In this document: piece after piece, positions 16,637 through 25,443 of the stretch | Layout of the letters: each line of letters opens with the position of its first letter | How positions within the stretch are numbered: the first letter of the stretch is position 1 | From: Roseiarcus sp963836695 | GTDB taxonomy: Bacteria > Pseudomonadota > Alphaproteobacteria > Rhizobiales > Beijerinckiaceae | Length of the DNA: 64,000 nucleotides | Assembly (NCBI GenBank): GCA_963836695.1 | Contig: CAWIKX010000013.1 | Span: 1-64,000, forward strand | Direction: 5' to 3' | Notes under the pieces: generated by a model | What the model saw: the letters and a program-made list of their open reading frames with translations, nothing else | What the model was told of the DNA's origin: nothing | Database searches by the model: none | Program-made: the position numbers and the translations under genes

Positions 16637-19201
16637 TCACCTCCCCCTCGGCTTCGCCCGCGCCGTCGGAACGGCGGCAGCGGGGTCCTCGGGCCAGAAG
16701 TGACGTGGATAGCGGCCGCGAAGGTCGGAGCGGACGGCGGCCCAGGAGCCTCGCCAAAAGCCGGGCAGGTCGCGCGTGATCTGGATGGGACGGTTGGCGG
16801 GCGAGAGCAAATGGAGGGTGAGCGGAATGCGCCCGCCGGCCAGCGACGGATGCTCGTTGAGCCCGAACAACTCCTGAACGCGGAGCGCGATCGCCGGGCC
16901 GCCCTCGGCTTCGTAGTCGATCGGCGCTTGGGTTCCGGTGGGCGCCTGGAAATGTGTTGGCGCTTCTTCGGCGAGCCGCCGCGACAAGTCCCAGGGCAGC
17001 ACCGCGTCGAGCGCGCCCGCAAGCTCATCGGCGCTGATCTCGTCGAGCTTCGTTTTGCCGAGGAGGAAAGGCGCGAGCCAGCCGGGGTCGGCGGCCAGAG
17101 CTTCGTCCGACAGGTCGGGCCACAGCTCGCTCTCGGCTTGGCCCAGAAACATCACCCGGCCCCGACGCTGCTTGAGAGCGTTCGTCCACGGCAGCCGCGC
17201 AACACCAATGGAAAGAAGGCCGCGCGCCAGCACCAACGCGGCGTCGTCGTTCGGCGGGGCGGCGAGCGTCTGCTCGGCGAGGACGATCGCGCCGAGCCGG
17301 CGACGGCGGCGAGCCCGCAAGGACGCGGACGCGCGGTCGAAGCTCAGTTCGTCCACGCTTTCGATCGCGCTGCCTACGATCTGTTCGATGTCCTCGAGTG
17401 TGAGCGCGGCAGCCAGGAGGATGCGCGCCGAAGCGGCTCGCCCGGCGATTTCGCCGATCGCTAGGAATCGCTCACCAGCCAACGGATTGTGCGCTTCCAG
17501 CACCCCCGCCCTGCCGTTGGCCATGAGGAACTCCCCACGCTTTCCGCGGGCGATTGCGATGCGATCGGGGAAGGCCGAGGCGAGCAGGGCGCCGATTGAG
17601 CCCTCACCCCCGACCCCTCTCCCCGTAGGGCGCTCGGAAGACCGCCCGTCTCTTGACGGGCTATCGGGAGACGGCAGCGCGCCCTTCTCCCCCCGGGAGA
17701 AGGTGGCCGAAGGCCGGATGAGGGCCGCCTTCGCCCGCGCCGCCAGTCCACGCGCCAAGCGTCTCGCGTCATCGGCCCGTTGCGAGCGGTCGCGGCGGAA
17801 GGCCTCGACGCGGGTCGTGAGATCAACGGCATCGCCGCCAAGTCCGCGTTCGGTCAGCACGACGGCGATTTCACTCGCGATTCTTCCGTCGCCTACGCGA
17901 GCAGCATCGATTACCATCCCCGCAAGCCGCGGCGGCAGCGCAAGGCTTGCGATCGCGCGCCCTTCGTCGGTAATGCGTCCGTCGCTTTCAATCGCGCCAA
18001 TCGTCGTCAAAAGCCCCCGCGCCTCCTTGAGCGCAGCCCGCGAGGGTGGGTCTAGAAAGGTGAGCGTTGATGGATCGGCGACGGCCCACAGCGCGGAATC
18101 GAGCGCGAGACCGGAGAGATCCGCGGAGAGGATTTCCGGCGCGGCATAAGGTTGAAGGCCGCCGTTCGCAGCCTGCTCCCAAAGGCGATAGCAGACGCCC
18201 GGTTCCGTGCGCCCCGCTCGCCCGCGTCGCTGGTCGGCATTTGCCCTGCTGACGCGCACCGTCTCCAGTCGAGTAAGGCCAACATCCGGCTCATACACCG
18301 GAACGCGCATGAGCCCGCTATCGATGATGACGCGTACGCCTTCAATCGTGAGCGACGTCTCGGCGATCGAAGTGGCGAGCACGATCTTGCGCCGCCCTCT
18401 GAGAGCCGGCGCTATGGCGAGATCCTGGGCGCGGCTATCCAGCGCGCCATAAAGCGGCGCGATGTCGACGTCAGGGCGCTTGATGCGCGCCTGCAGGGTC
18501 TCCGCGACGCGGCGGATCTCGCCCTGCCCAGGCAGGAAGATCAGGATCGAGCCGCTTTCGTTTGCAAGCGCATCGAGCGTGACACGCGTGACCTCGTCGT
18601 CGATGCGAGCGCTCGGGTTGCGACCGACATATCTTGTCACCACAGGGAAGGCGCGTCCTTGGCTCTCGATCAATGGCGCGTCACCAAGCAGCGCGCGCAC
18701 CCGCGCGCCATCGAGAGTCGCCGACATGACAAGAAGCCTCAAATCCTCACGCAGACCTTGCTGCGCATCGAGCGCGAAGGCGAGGCCGAGGTCCGCGTCG
18801 AGCGAGCGCTCGTGGAACTCGTCGAACAGAACGGCCGCCACCCCATCGAGCGCCGGATCGTCGAGAATCATGCGGGTGAACACGCCCTCGGTCACGACCT
18901 CGATGCGGGTGCGTTTCGAAACGAGGCTCGTCAGCCGGACACGCAGGCCGATCGTATCGCCGACCTTCTCGCCGAGCGTCCCGGCCATTCGCGCGGCGGC
19001 GGCGCGCGCCGCGAGGCGGCGCGGCTCGAGCAGGATGAGGCGCTTGCCCTCTGCCCACGGCTGGTCAAGGAGCGCCAGCGGGACGCGCGTGGTCTTGCCG
19101 GCGCCAGGGGGCGCGACGAGCACAGCGCTTTGATGCGTTTCGAGCGCCGAACGGAGCTCGGGCAGCGCGTCATCGATGGGCAGAGGCGCGGCCTCGGTCA
19201 T
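16637..19201 (-). CDS. hrpB: ATP-dependent RNA helicase HrpB
   Basis: An 854-residue DEAH-type helicase. Motif I is APPGAGKTTRVPL, motif II DEFHERSLDADLG, motif III SATLDGARV; LATSIAETSLTIEGV and QRRGRAGRTEPG follow in the second RecA domain. The C-terminal HrpB domain ends PRHFWPEDP. About residues 493-535 are a foreign in-frame insert (LIRPSATFSRGEKG ... GRGVGGEGS) made from a dispersed repeat. Without it the length would be close to the usual 810-820. The start ATG at 19201 gives MTEAAPLPIDDALPELRSAL, as in homologues. Confidence 0.9.
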   Translation of the reverse strand: MTEAAPLPIDDALPELRSALETHQSAVLVAPPGAGKTTRVPLALLDQPWAEGKRLILLEPRRLAARAAAARMAGTLGEKVGDTIGLRVRLTSLVSKRTRIEVVTEGVFTRMILDDPALDGVAAVLFDEFHERSLDADLGLAFALDAQQGLREDLRLLVMSATLDGARVRALLGDAPLIESQGRAFPVVTRYVGRNPSARIDDEVTRVTLDALANESGSILIFLPGQGEIRRVAETLQARIKRPDVDIAPLYGALDSRAQDLAIAPALRGRRKIVLATSIAETSLTIEGVRVIIDSGLMRVPVYEPDVGLTRLETVRVSRANADQRRGRAGRTEPGVCYRLWEQAANGGLQPYAAPEILSADLSGLALDSALWAVADPSTLTFLDPPSRAALKEARGLLTTIGAIESDGRITDEGRAIASLALPPRLAGMVIDAARVGDGRIASEIAVVLTERGLGGDAVDLTTRVEAFRRDRSQRADDARRLARGLAARAKAALIRPSATFSRGEKGALPSPDSPSRDGRSSERPTGRGVGGEGSIGALLASAFPDRIAIARGKRGEFLMANGRAGVLEAHNPLAGERFLAIGEIAGRAASARILLAAALTLEDIEQIVGSAIESVDELSFDRASASLRARRRRRLGAIVLAEQTLAAPPNDDAALVLARGLLSIGVARLPWTNALKQRRGRVMFLGQAESELWPDLSDEALAADPGWLAPFLLGKTKLDEISADELAGALDAVLPWDLSRRLAEEAPTHFQAPTGTQAPIDYEAEGGPAIALRVQELFGLNEHPSLAGGRIPLTLHLLSPANRPIQITRDLPGFWRGSWAAVRSDLRGRYPRHFWPEDPAAAVPTARAKPRGR
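17601..17724. repeat. Dispersed GC-rich repeat inserted in frame in hrpB
   Basis: The unit runs from CCCTCACCCCCGACCCC to GGCCGAAGGCCGGATGAGGG, with CTTCTCCCCCCGGGAGAAGG in the middle. This family (CCCTCATCCGGCC...TTCTCCC) is a known noncoding repeat in many proteobacterial genomes. Here it is read through in hrpB as a Ser/Arg/Gly-rich loop, between the helicase core and the C-terminal domain, without a stop or shift. Confidence 0.75.
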
Positions 19202-19290
19202 TCCGCTTCCTTCGCAAGCAAGGGCTATCGAATCAAGCGGCCCTTGGCTTCATGCTAGGATCACCAGACCAGCACCACGGAGGAGCCCCG

Positions 19291-20469
19291 GTGGCTGAAC
19301 CGACATTCGATCCGCATCTCGCGCCTAAGGTGCAGCTCACGGGCGCCGATCGCGCGGCTATCCGCGCTGACATCAATAAAGTGGCAATGAAGCTGCGCGA
19401 GGCGGGCATCCAGCTCTGGGGCTTCTATCGCGTCCATGACTTTGTCCCTTACTGGAATCCGATGGGCTTCGACTTCATGTGCGACAATTGGCAGGCGCTG
19501 CTCGACGCTGCGTCCAAAGCGCCGCGGCTCGGCACAGACTTCATCGACATGCCCGGGAGCGACAACTGGCGCAGCGCCGGCGTGAAGAGCGTTGGCTTCA
19601 CCCAGATAGGCAAGACGCCGCACGCTCATCTCGACATCGCCATCGACCGCCCCGGCCTCTGCCGGCTCTATCTCCTCGACGACAAGCAGGAACGCGAGCT
19701 TGACGCACTTCGCAATGCGCGCGTCGTTAGCGCTCGCGCGAAAGAGGTGTTCCGCAAGATCGACGGCCGGCTGCAGGGGCTCGGCGTCGATCTCGACAAA
19801 TATATCGGCGGCTATCTCGACGTCGGGCGCTCGGTGCTCGATGGCGTCAGCTTCGTCGCCGACGATCACGAGCAACTGGACAGGGATCTCACCAAGCTGA
19901 CTTATCCCGGCGGCGGGAAGGTGTTCTTCCGCGGCGGGCGCTCGGCGCGCGGTCATTTCGCCGGCAACTTGTCGTTCCTCGCGACCGAGGGGATCGGATT
20001 TCGCCAGATCTGGCGCACTGATGCGGCCGAACGTCCTTCCGCCGCGCCGCCGAACGCCGATGCGCCGGCGATCAGCCCGAAAGCTTCGGCGCGCTTCGGA
20101 GATTCGCTGAACACTCCAGATCTCACCTCGGTTCATTGGGCGGTGTCGAAACAACTCTGCAACGTGCACATCGACGAGATGGGCTTCGTCGTCGTCGACG
20201 CGAGCGGTGCGGTGATCGTCGATCCGGACGCGCTTCGGCACATCTTCGTCGAATTGCTCTGGAAGACCGATCTCCAGGGCAAGCTGCCGTTCTGGGCGCT
20301 CGATAACGTCAATTTCGTCATCCCGAGTTCGCCCAACGATTTCTCGCGAGTCGGCGTGACGATCGACGTCGCCAAGTTTGGGCGCATCAATATCGCGTTG
20401 AACGGAACTTGTTCGCTCGATGGCAAGATGGAGACTTCCGGGACTATGACGCTCGGGTTCCGCTTCTGA
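19291..20469 (+). CDS. Hypothetical protein, 392 residues, no recognised family
   Basis: Start GTG at 19291 is preferred because GGAGGAG lies six bases before it; the frame is open from 19252. No signal peptide or membrane segment. Recognisable blocks include VHDFVPYWNPMGFDFMCDNW, NLSFLATEGIGFRQIW and a C-terminal beta-like domain ending GTMTLGFRF. The middle carries an Ala/Pro-rich linker (residues about 255-275). Neighbours (hrpB, rplKA) give no clue. No function assigned. Confidence 0.7.
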   Translation: MAEPTFDPHLAPKVQLTGADRAAIRADINKVAMKLREAGIQLWGFYRVHDFVPYWNPMGFDFMCDNWQALLDAASKAPRLGTDFIDMPGSDNWRSAGVKSVGFTQIGKTPHAHLDIAIDRPGLCRLYLLDDKQERELDALRNARVVSARAKEVFRKIDGRLQGLGVDLDKYIGGYLDVGRSVLDGVSFVADDHEQLDRDLTKLTYPGGGKVFFRGGRSARGHFAGNLSFLATEGIGFRQIWRTDAAERPSAAPPNADAPAISPKASARFGDSLNTPDLTSVHWAVSKQLCNVHIDEMGFVVVDASGAVIVDPDALRHIFVELLWKTDLQGKLPFWALDNVNFVIPSSPNDFSRVGVTIDVAKFGRINIALNGTCSLDGKMETSGTMTLGFRF

Positions 20470-20607
20470 CACGCGAAGCTGAAGCGATGGCCAAGCAGGC
20501 GCGGTAGCAAACGGCAGCGCGGTGGATGAAATAGGCGGCCTAAGATCGGCCTCGGATGCTGCTTGCTTCTTACGTCTGGTCGGGGGGGTCGCGCCTGCGC
20601 CGTCCGC

Positions 20608-20645
20608 CGCACAAAAAAAAGCTGCCTCGCGGAGCCCGCTTTTAA
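20608..20645 (-). terminator. Terminator of the rplK-rplA operon
   Basis: Read on the minus strand, AAAGC ... GCTTT forms the outer stem around GGGCTCCGCGAGGC, followed by eight T residues. It lies 27 bases after the rplA stop. The stem has two mismatches but the T-run is strong. It means rplKA is not co-transcribed with rplJL here. Confidence 0.65.
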
Positions 20646-20671
20646 TTTCGTGTTGACCCTTCGCCTGGCGC

Positions 20672-21385
20672 TTACGCCCCGACCGCACCCGCGGTCTGCA
20701 GCGTCGAGAGGTCGAGCTTCACGCCGGGGCCCATCGTTGACGAGACGGAAGCGCGCAGAAGGTAGTGGCCCTTGGCGCCCGATGGCTTCGCGCGATTGAC
20801 CGCATCGACGAACGCGCGGACGTTCTCGGCAAGCTTGTCGTCGCCGAACGAGGCCTTGCCGACCGAGCCCTGCACGATGCCGGCCTTCTCGGCGCGGAAT
20901 TCGACTGAGCCGCCCTTTGACGCTGCGACTGCCGTCTTGATGTCCATCGTCACCGTGCCGACCTTCGGGTTTGGCATGAGCCCGCGAGGCCCCAGAACCT
21001 TGCCGAGGCGGCCAACGAGCGGCATCATGTCGGGCGTGGAGATGCAGCGGTCGAAGTTGATCTCGCCGCCCTGAACCTGGGCGACCAAATCCTCAGCCCC
21101 GACCACATCGGCGCCCGCCGCGCGTGCTTCATCGGCCTTGGCGCCGCGAGCGAACACTGCGACGCGCAACGTGCGGCCGGTGCCGTTCGGCAGGTTGACG
21201 ACGCCGCGCACCATCTGGTCGGCGTGCTTGGGGTCGACGCCAAGATTGATCGAAAGCTCGACCGTCTCGTCGAATTTCGCTTTGGCGTTGGTCTTGACGA
21301 TCTTGACCGCGTCCTCAAGCGTGTAGAGCTTTGTCCGCTCGACGTCCTCGCGCGCTTTCAGAACTCTTTTGCCGTGATGCGCCAT
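20672..21385 (-). CDS. rplA: 50S ribosomal protein L1
   Basis: A 237-residue L1, the L1-stalk protein that binds 23S rRNA and represses its own operon. It starts MAHHGKRVLKAREDVER, with the conserved PNPKVGTVT and GPRGLMPNP segments. It lies 3 bases after rplK. Downstream there is a terminator rather than rplJ-rplL, which is unusual for the L11-L1-L10-L7/L12 order. Confidence 0.97.
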   Translation of the reverse strand: MAHHGKRVLKAREDVERTKLYTLEDAVKIVKTNAKAKFDETVELSINLGVDPKHADQMVRGVVNLPNGTGRTLRVAVFARGAKADEARAAGADVVGAEDLVAQVQGGEINFDRCISTPDMMPLVGRLGKVLGPRGLMPNPKVGTVTMDIKTAVAASKGGSVEFRAEKAGIVQGSVGKASFGDDKLAENVRAFVDAVNRAKPSGAKGHYLLRASVSSTMGPGVKLDLSTLQTAGAVGA

Positions 21386-21388
21386 GGG

Positions 21389-21838
21389 TCAGCCCTCCAC
21401 CACTTGCAGGCCCATCGAGCGGGCCGAGCCTTCGATCATCTTCATCGCCGCTTCGACCGTATCGCAGTTGAGGTCGACGATCTTCTTCTCAGCGATCTCG
21501 CGCACCTGCTCCTTGGTCACCTGGCCGACGAAGCCGCGGCCCGGCGTCTTGGCGCCGGAGGCTGGCTTCTTGCCGATCTTGAGGTTCGCCGCCTTCTTCA
21601 AGAAGAAGGTCACCGGCGGCTGGCGCATCTCGAAGGTGAACGAGCGGTCCTGGTAGGCGGTGATGACGACCGGGATCGGCGTCCCCTTCTCCAATTGCGC
21701 GGTGCGCGCATTGAAGGCCTTGCAGAATTCCATGATGTTCAAGCCGCGCTGGCCAAGCGCGGGACCGATTGGCGGCGACGGATTGGCCGCGCCTGCCGGC
21801 ACTTGCAGTTTGATATAGCCGGTAATTTTCTTAGCCAT
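21389..21838 (-). CDS. rplK: 50S ribosomal protein L11
   Basis: A 149-residue L11, which with 23S rRNA forms the GTPase-associated centre. It starts MAKKITGYIKLQVPAGAANP and shows the PSPPIGPALGQRGLNIMEFC signature. It pairs with rplA in a two-gene operon. secE and nusG, usually just upstream, are absent; a decayed nuclease gene lies there instead. Confidence 0.97.
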   Translation of the reverse strand: MAKKITGYIKLQVPAGAANPSPPIGPALGQRGLNIMEFCKAFNARTAQLEKGTPIPVVITAYQDRSFTFEMRQPPVTFFLKKAANLKIGKKPASGAKTPGRGFVGQVTKEQVREIAEKKIVDLNCDTVEAAMKMIEGSARSMGLQVVEG

Positions 21839-22028
21839 GAGGCTGCTCCGTGCACGGACGTAGCCGTCAGGTCGCCCCGAAAGCTACGCCAGGTTGCAGT
21901 TCGTGGTGCGAACGTTAAGCCCCGGCTGGCGACCGGGCGTTCTCCCACGTTTTCCGTGAAGGGGCGGCCAATAGCAGCTTTGCAAGCTGGCGGCAAGCGC
22001 GCGACCTGCGCTGCGTCCATTAGAACGA

Positions 22029-22756
22029 CTATACGTCTTGGCGGTGCCCGTGTATCAGCCCAAGAATATCTGGGTCGGTCTCTGAGGCGAGAAGCTCGAG
22101 CAAAAGATCGTGATCCAGAGCATTCTCCTCAGCCAGTATTTGAAGAGCGTTGTAGCGATGTCCATCATTCAGATGCTCTCGGGCAATTGATTTTAGAATT
22201 GTCGTAGTTTCGTGAGGGAAATTGCACAGGCCAGTATCGATGACCGCGATCCACTCGTCGTATGGAAGCACTTCATCTTCGAAAGGCGTGGCGTCGCCGG
22301 TGCGCAGTGCCTCGACAAATTCTCCGCTTAGCAGCGCGAATTCCCGATCCAGCGCAAATCGCGACTTCAGTGAAGGAACCCATCCAACCGCGCGTGCTTG
22401 AAGCAATGTAAAAGTAAGGTGCCTGATTCCTTCAGCCTTCAAGAGGTTCTTTGCGGCTAATGAGAACCCACTTGTTGAAATCATGATGGCTGAACGCCGC
22501 CAACATCCTGAACCATGGAGACTGCCGCTCCAGCTAAGCCAACGTCGATAGGACGAGCGTGTCTCTTTGCCTCCGCGATCAAAAATGGTGACGTTTCTCT
22601 AAGCCGGCGCACCGCAACATCGATCTGACGTCCGATTTTGGATTTAATGCCACCGAGTCTATAGTCTGAAATAACTTCATAGGGCGGAGTCAGGAAATCG
22701 AGCCGGAGAAAGTCTGCTACTGCTTTTCGTATTGTTTCGGTTTCACTTTAAGCCAT
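22029..22756 (-). pseudogene. Mrr-like restriction endonuclease remnant
   Basis: Two pieces of one nuclease. The N-terminal piece (22756 to about 22487) reads TETIRKAVADFLRLDFLTPP, then YRLGGIKSKIGRQIDVAVR and PFLIAEAKRHARPIDVGL, holding the PD-(D/E)xK catalytic pattern (D in QIDVAV, E and K in AEAK). The second piece (22484-22029) continues as MISTSGFSLAAKNLLKAEGI, the typical Mrr-fold strand. They are in different frames, so a base is lost or gained near 22487. An ATG-GCT-TAA at 22756 adds a stop at codon 3. Both lesions point to inactivation. Confidence 0.7.
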
Positions 22757-22775
22757 TCGCTCAATTAGTCGACGA

Positions 22776-23216
22776 CTACTCCGGCCAGAACCCCTCGTCC
22801 ATCGCCTCGGCGAAACTCCACGGGCATCGCAGCGGGAACGCGTCCTCGTCCAACTCCGTCTCGATCGCCGCCTTCAGACGCGCCGATCGGTAAGCCTGCT
22901 CCATCGCGCTATCGAGTGCGGCCTTGAGACTGGGATTGTCCTCGAGATGATCGATGATCTCGTTGCGAGCATTGGCGATCGACAGCCGCCACGACTTGCC
23001 GCGATGGGACGACTGATAGCGCCATTTCAGGAGATGCAGTAGCAGGACCGTGAAGCGACTGACCAGTTCGCGCTTTTCGGTCTTGCCCATGCTCTCGATT
23101 TCCTCGGCGATCGTTTCAAGGTCGGCCTCGCCGATCCGTCCCGCGCGCAAGAGCCCCGCCTGCTCGAGGCTCCAGGCGTAGAAGTCGCTGTCGTGCAAGG
23201 ACCGTCTCGATGTCAT
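22776..23216 (-). CDS. DUF29 family protein
   Basis: A 146-residue DUF29 protein, recognised by DFYAWSLEQAGLLRAGR, LETIAEEIESMGKTEKRELV and the LLHLLKWRYQ segment. DUF29 proteins are common in cyanobacteria and Alphaproteobacteria and are of unknown function. It ends 9 bases before the MFS gene's stop on the same strand and lies beside the decayed nuclease. Confidence 0.85.
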   Translation of the reverse strand: MTSRRSLHDSDFYAWSLEQAGLLRAGRIGEADLETIAEEIESMGKTEKRELVSRFTVLLLHLLKWRYQSSHRGKSWRLSIANARNEIIDHLEDNPSLKAALDSAMEQAYRSARLKAAIETELDEDAFPLRCPWSFAEAMDEGFWPE

Positions 23217-23225
23217 AGGCAGAGC

Positions 23226-24578
23226 CTACTCCCGCACTCCTGGGCTGTCATCACGCGTCTCGCGCATGTTGAACACAGCGAGAAAGCTGATCACGCCCGC
23301 AACCGCAATGTAATAGCCGACCCAGGCGACGCCGCCACGAGCCTCTAGGACTTGCGCCAGCGATGGCGCGAAGGAGGCGCCGAGGATGCCGCCGAGATTA
23401 TAGGCGCTCGCCGCGCCGGTGTAGCGGACGGGGACCGGAAAAAGCTCCGGCAAAAGCGCGCCGAGCGGCGCGAAGGTGAGACCCATCGCGCCCAGCGCGA
23501 GCGCGAGGAAGACGAAAACCCCGAACGTCCCGGCCGCGAACAGAGAGGGCATCGCGAGGCCAACGGCGATCGCGACAACGGCTGAAACGAGCAGCACCGG
23601 CCGCCGCCCGAAACGATCCGCGAGCGCGGCGGAAAGGGGGGTCGCAAGCGCCATGAAGACAATCGCCCCGCACAGCAAACCGAGAAAGTTAGTGCGGGGG
23701 ATTCCGAGCGCCCGCACGCCGTAGCCCAGCGCGTAGACCGTCGAGATATAGAAGAGCGCGTAGCAGACGACGATCGCGAGCGACCCCTGGATCAGCGGGG
23801 CCAAATGGTCGCGAAAGATAATTGCTAGCGGCACGTCGGCGCGCTGCTTCTGCTCAAGCGCCTCGAATGCCGGCGTCTCCTCGAGCGAGACGCGCACATA
23901 AAGTCCGATCGCCACCAGCACGGCGCTCAGGAGGAAAGGCGCTCGCCAAGCCCACGTGACAAAAGCCGCCTCGCCGAATCCGACGAGCAGCAGAAGAAAG
24001 AGCCCGGTCGCGATGAGGAAGCCGATCGGCGGCCCGAGTTGCGGGAACATGCCGTACCACGCGCGTTTTCCTTCGGGCGCGTTCTCGACCGCGATCAGAG
24101 CCGCTCCACCCCATTCGCCGCCAAGCCCGACGCCTTGCAGGAAGCGGAGCGCGGCGAGCGCTACCGGCGCAAAAACGCCCGCGCTTGCATAGGACGGCAG
24201 CGCGCCGATCAGCGTCGTCGCAAGCCCCATCGTCAGCATGGTGGCGACGAGCGTCGATTTGCGCCCGATGCGATCGCCGAAATGGCCAAACAGGAACGAG
24301 CCGACGGGGCGGGCAAGGAAGGCGATACCGAACGTCAGATAGGCGTTGAGCGTCTGAGTCTCGGGCGCGGATTTCGGGAAGAACATCGGCCCGAAAACCA
24401 GCGCGGCTGCGGTGCCAAAAATATAGAAGTCGTAGAACTCGATCGTCGTGCCGACGAGGCTCGCGAGCGCGATTTTGCCGACGCCCGTGGGCCGCGCCTG
24501 CTTTGTCGTGGGAGCCGCTATTGTCGTCATGGTCGTTTTCTCGAACACCGTTTTAACCGCCGGGGAGTCGGCCGCCAT
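23226..24578 (-). CDS. MFS transporter, metabolite:H+ symporter (MHS) family
   Basis: About 450 residues with 12 predicted membrane helices. The MHS signature is clear: LVGTTIEFYDFYIFGTAAAL in helix 1, GHFGDRIGRKSTL in loop 2-3, and LRFLQGVGLGGEWGGAALIA in helix 4. It would import an organic acid or betaine-type solute with protons; substrate not known. GAGAG lies before the ATG at 24578; an alternative start MTTIAAP at 24530 is possible. Confidence 0.85.
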   Translation of the reverse strand: MAADSPAVKTVFEKTTMTTIAAPTTKQARPTGVGKIALASLVGTTIEFYDFYIFGTAAALVFGPMFFPKSAPETQTLNAYLTFGIAFLARPVGSFLFGHFGDRIGRKSTLVATMLTMGLATTLIGALPSYASAGVFAPVALAALRFLQGVGLGGEWGGAALIAVENAPEGKRAWYGMFPQLGPPIGFLIATGLFLLLLVGFGEAAFVTWAWRAPFLLSAVLVAIGLYVRVSLEETPAFEALEQKQRADVPLAIIFRDHLAPLIQGSLAIVVCYALFYISTVYALGYGVRALGIPRTNFLGLLCGAIVFMALATPLSAALADRFGRRPVLLVSAVVAIAVGLAMPSLFAAGTFGVFVFLALALGAMGLTFAPLGALLPELFPVPVRYTGAASAYNLGGILGASFAPSLAQVLEARGGVAWVGYYIAVAGVISFLAVFNMRETRDDSPGVRE

Positions 24579-24771
24579 ATTTTTCTCTCATGGGCGCGAA
24601 AGCGGGCGTCGGGCAAGGCTTTGGCGCCACTTGGGTCGCGCTCGTGCGAGAATGACCAGGACGGTCGGTCCGGTCGGTCGGGGAAGCCACGGGTCGCCGC
24701 GGCGGCCTGTTAGCTTGCGTTTCCCGACATCTCCGTTTCATAAAGGAAAATCACGTGTCTCGAGCGCGCGC

Positions 24772-25380
24772 ATGCTCCGTCAAGCGTTGGTTGCCGCCGC
24801 CTTTGGGAGCCTAATACCCGGCCAGCAAGCGCATGCGACCGCCGGGAACGAGTTTCTTGCGGCCCTCCTGGAGAGCCTGCCTCGGCAGGGAGAATACTTC
24901 GCCTGCTTCAGTCGACAATACGACGAGGTGCAATTGGCCGCCCGCCCAAAGCAGAAAGTCACTTTTGTGAAGGCCCTGATCGCGGCCTACCACCAGAAAT
25001 CTGCGCTTAAGCCGGCACGCGGCGCCTATGCCTACCAGGTCTCGCTCGCCTTCCGATTTCGAGATCGCGCCGATCTACTGACGGGCGTCGCCGAATGCGG
25101 CGAGGGGAGGGTAAGAGATTCGCTTCGAGGCGGCGCCTATTGCGCGGGCCCTGGAGACGCTGGCGCCCATCTTGGCTTGCAAGGACGGCAAGTTCTCGCC
25201 CTCAACATCCCCAACGGCGCTGATCTTTGGGGCCCGGGACCGGTGGAGAAGCGCCATGATACGATAAAGAACCTGTTTGGCGCCGACGACAAAACGTTTC
25301 TCCTCATCCGGACGGAGCTTGGCGAATGTGAGGACCTCGCATTCGAAAGACAGAAGCCTCTGCGTCCTCACGAGCTCTGA
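24772..25380 (+). CDS. Secreted hypothetical protein
   Basis: About 202 residues. MLRQALVAAAFGSLIPGQQAHA is a likely signal peptide cleaved after AHA, so the start at 24772 is preferred to upstream in-frame codons. The mature part begins TAGNEFLAALLESLPRQGEY and has several Cys residues (FACFSRQY, VAECGEG, YCAGPG, GECEDL). No family recognised; probably periplasmic. Confidence 0.55.
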   Translation: MLRQALVAAAFGSLIPGQQAHATAGNEFLAALLESLPRQGEYFACFSRQYDEVQLAARPKQKVTFVKALIAAYHQKSALKPARGAYAYQVSLAFRFRDRADLLTGVAECGEGRVRDSLRGGAYCAGPGDAGAHLGLQGRQVLALNIPNGADLWGPGPVEKRHDTIKNLFGADDKTFLLIRTELGECEDLAFERQKPLRPHEL

Positions 25381-25443
25381 GATGGGGCCGCATGGCTGAG
25401 GACAGAGCCCTTCGGCCAGGGCCCGACAATCGGCAATCTCGGC

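Noticed and set aside
19261..20688. 475-codon minus-strand frame opposite the unknown gene at 19291
   Set aside because: The plus-strand frame has the good ribosome site and balanced composition; the minus frame has shadow-like composition and runs into the rplA terminator.
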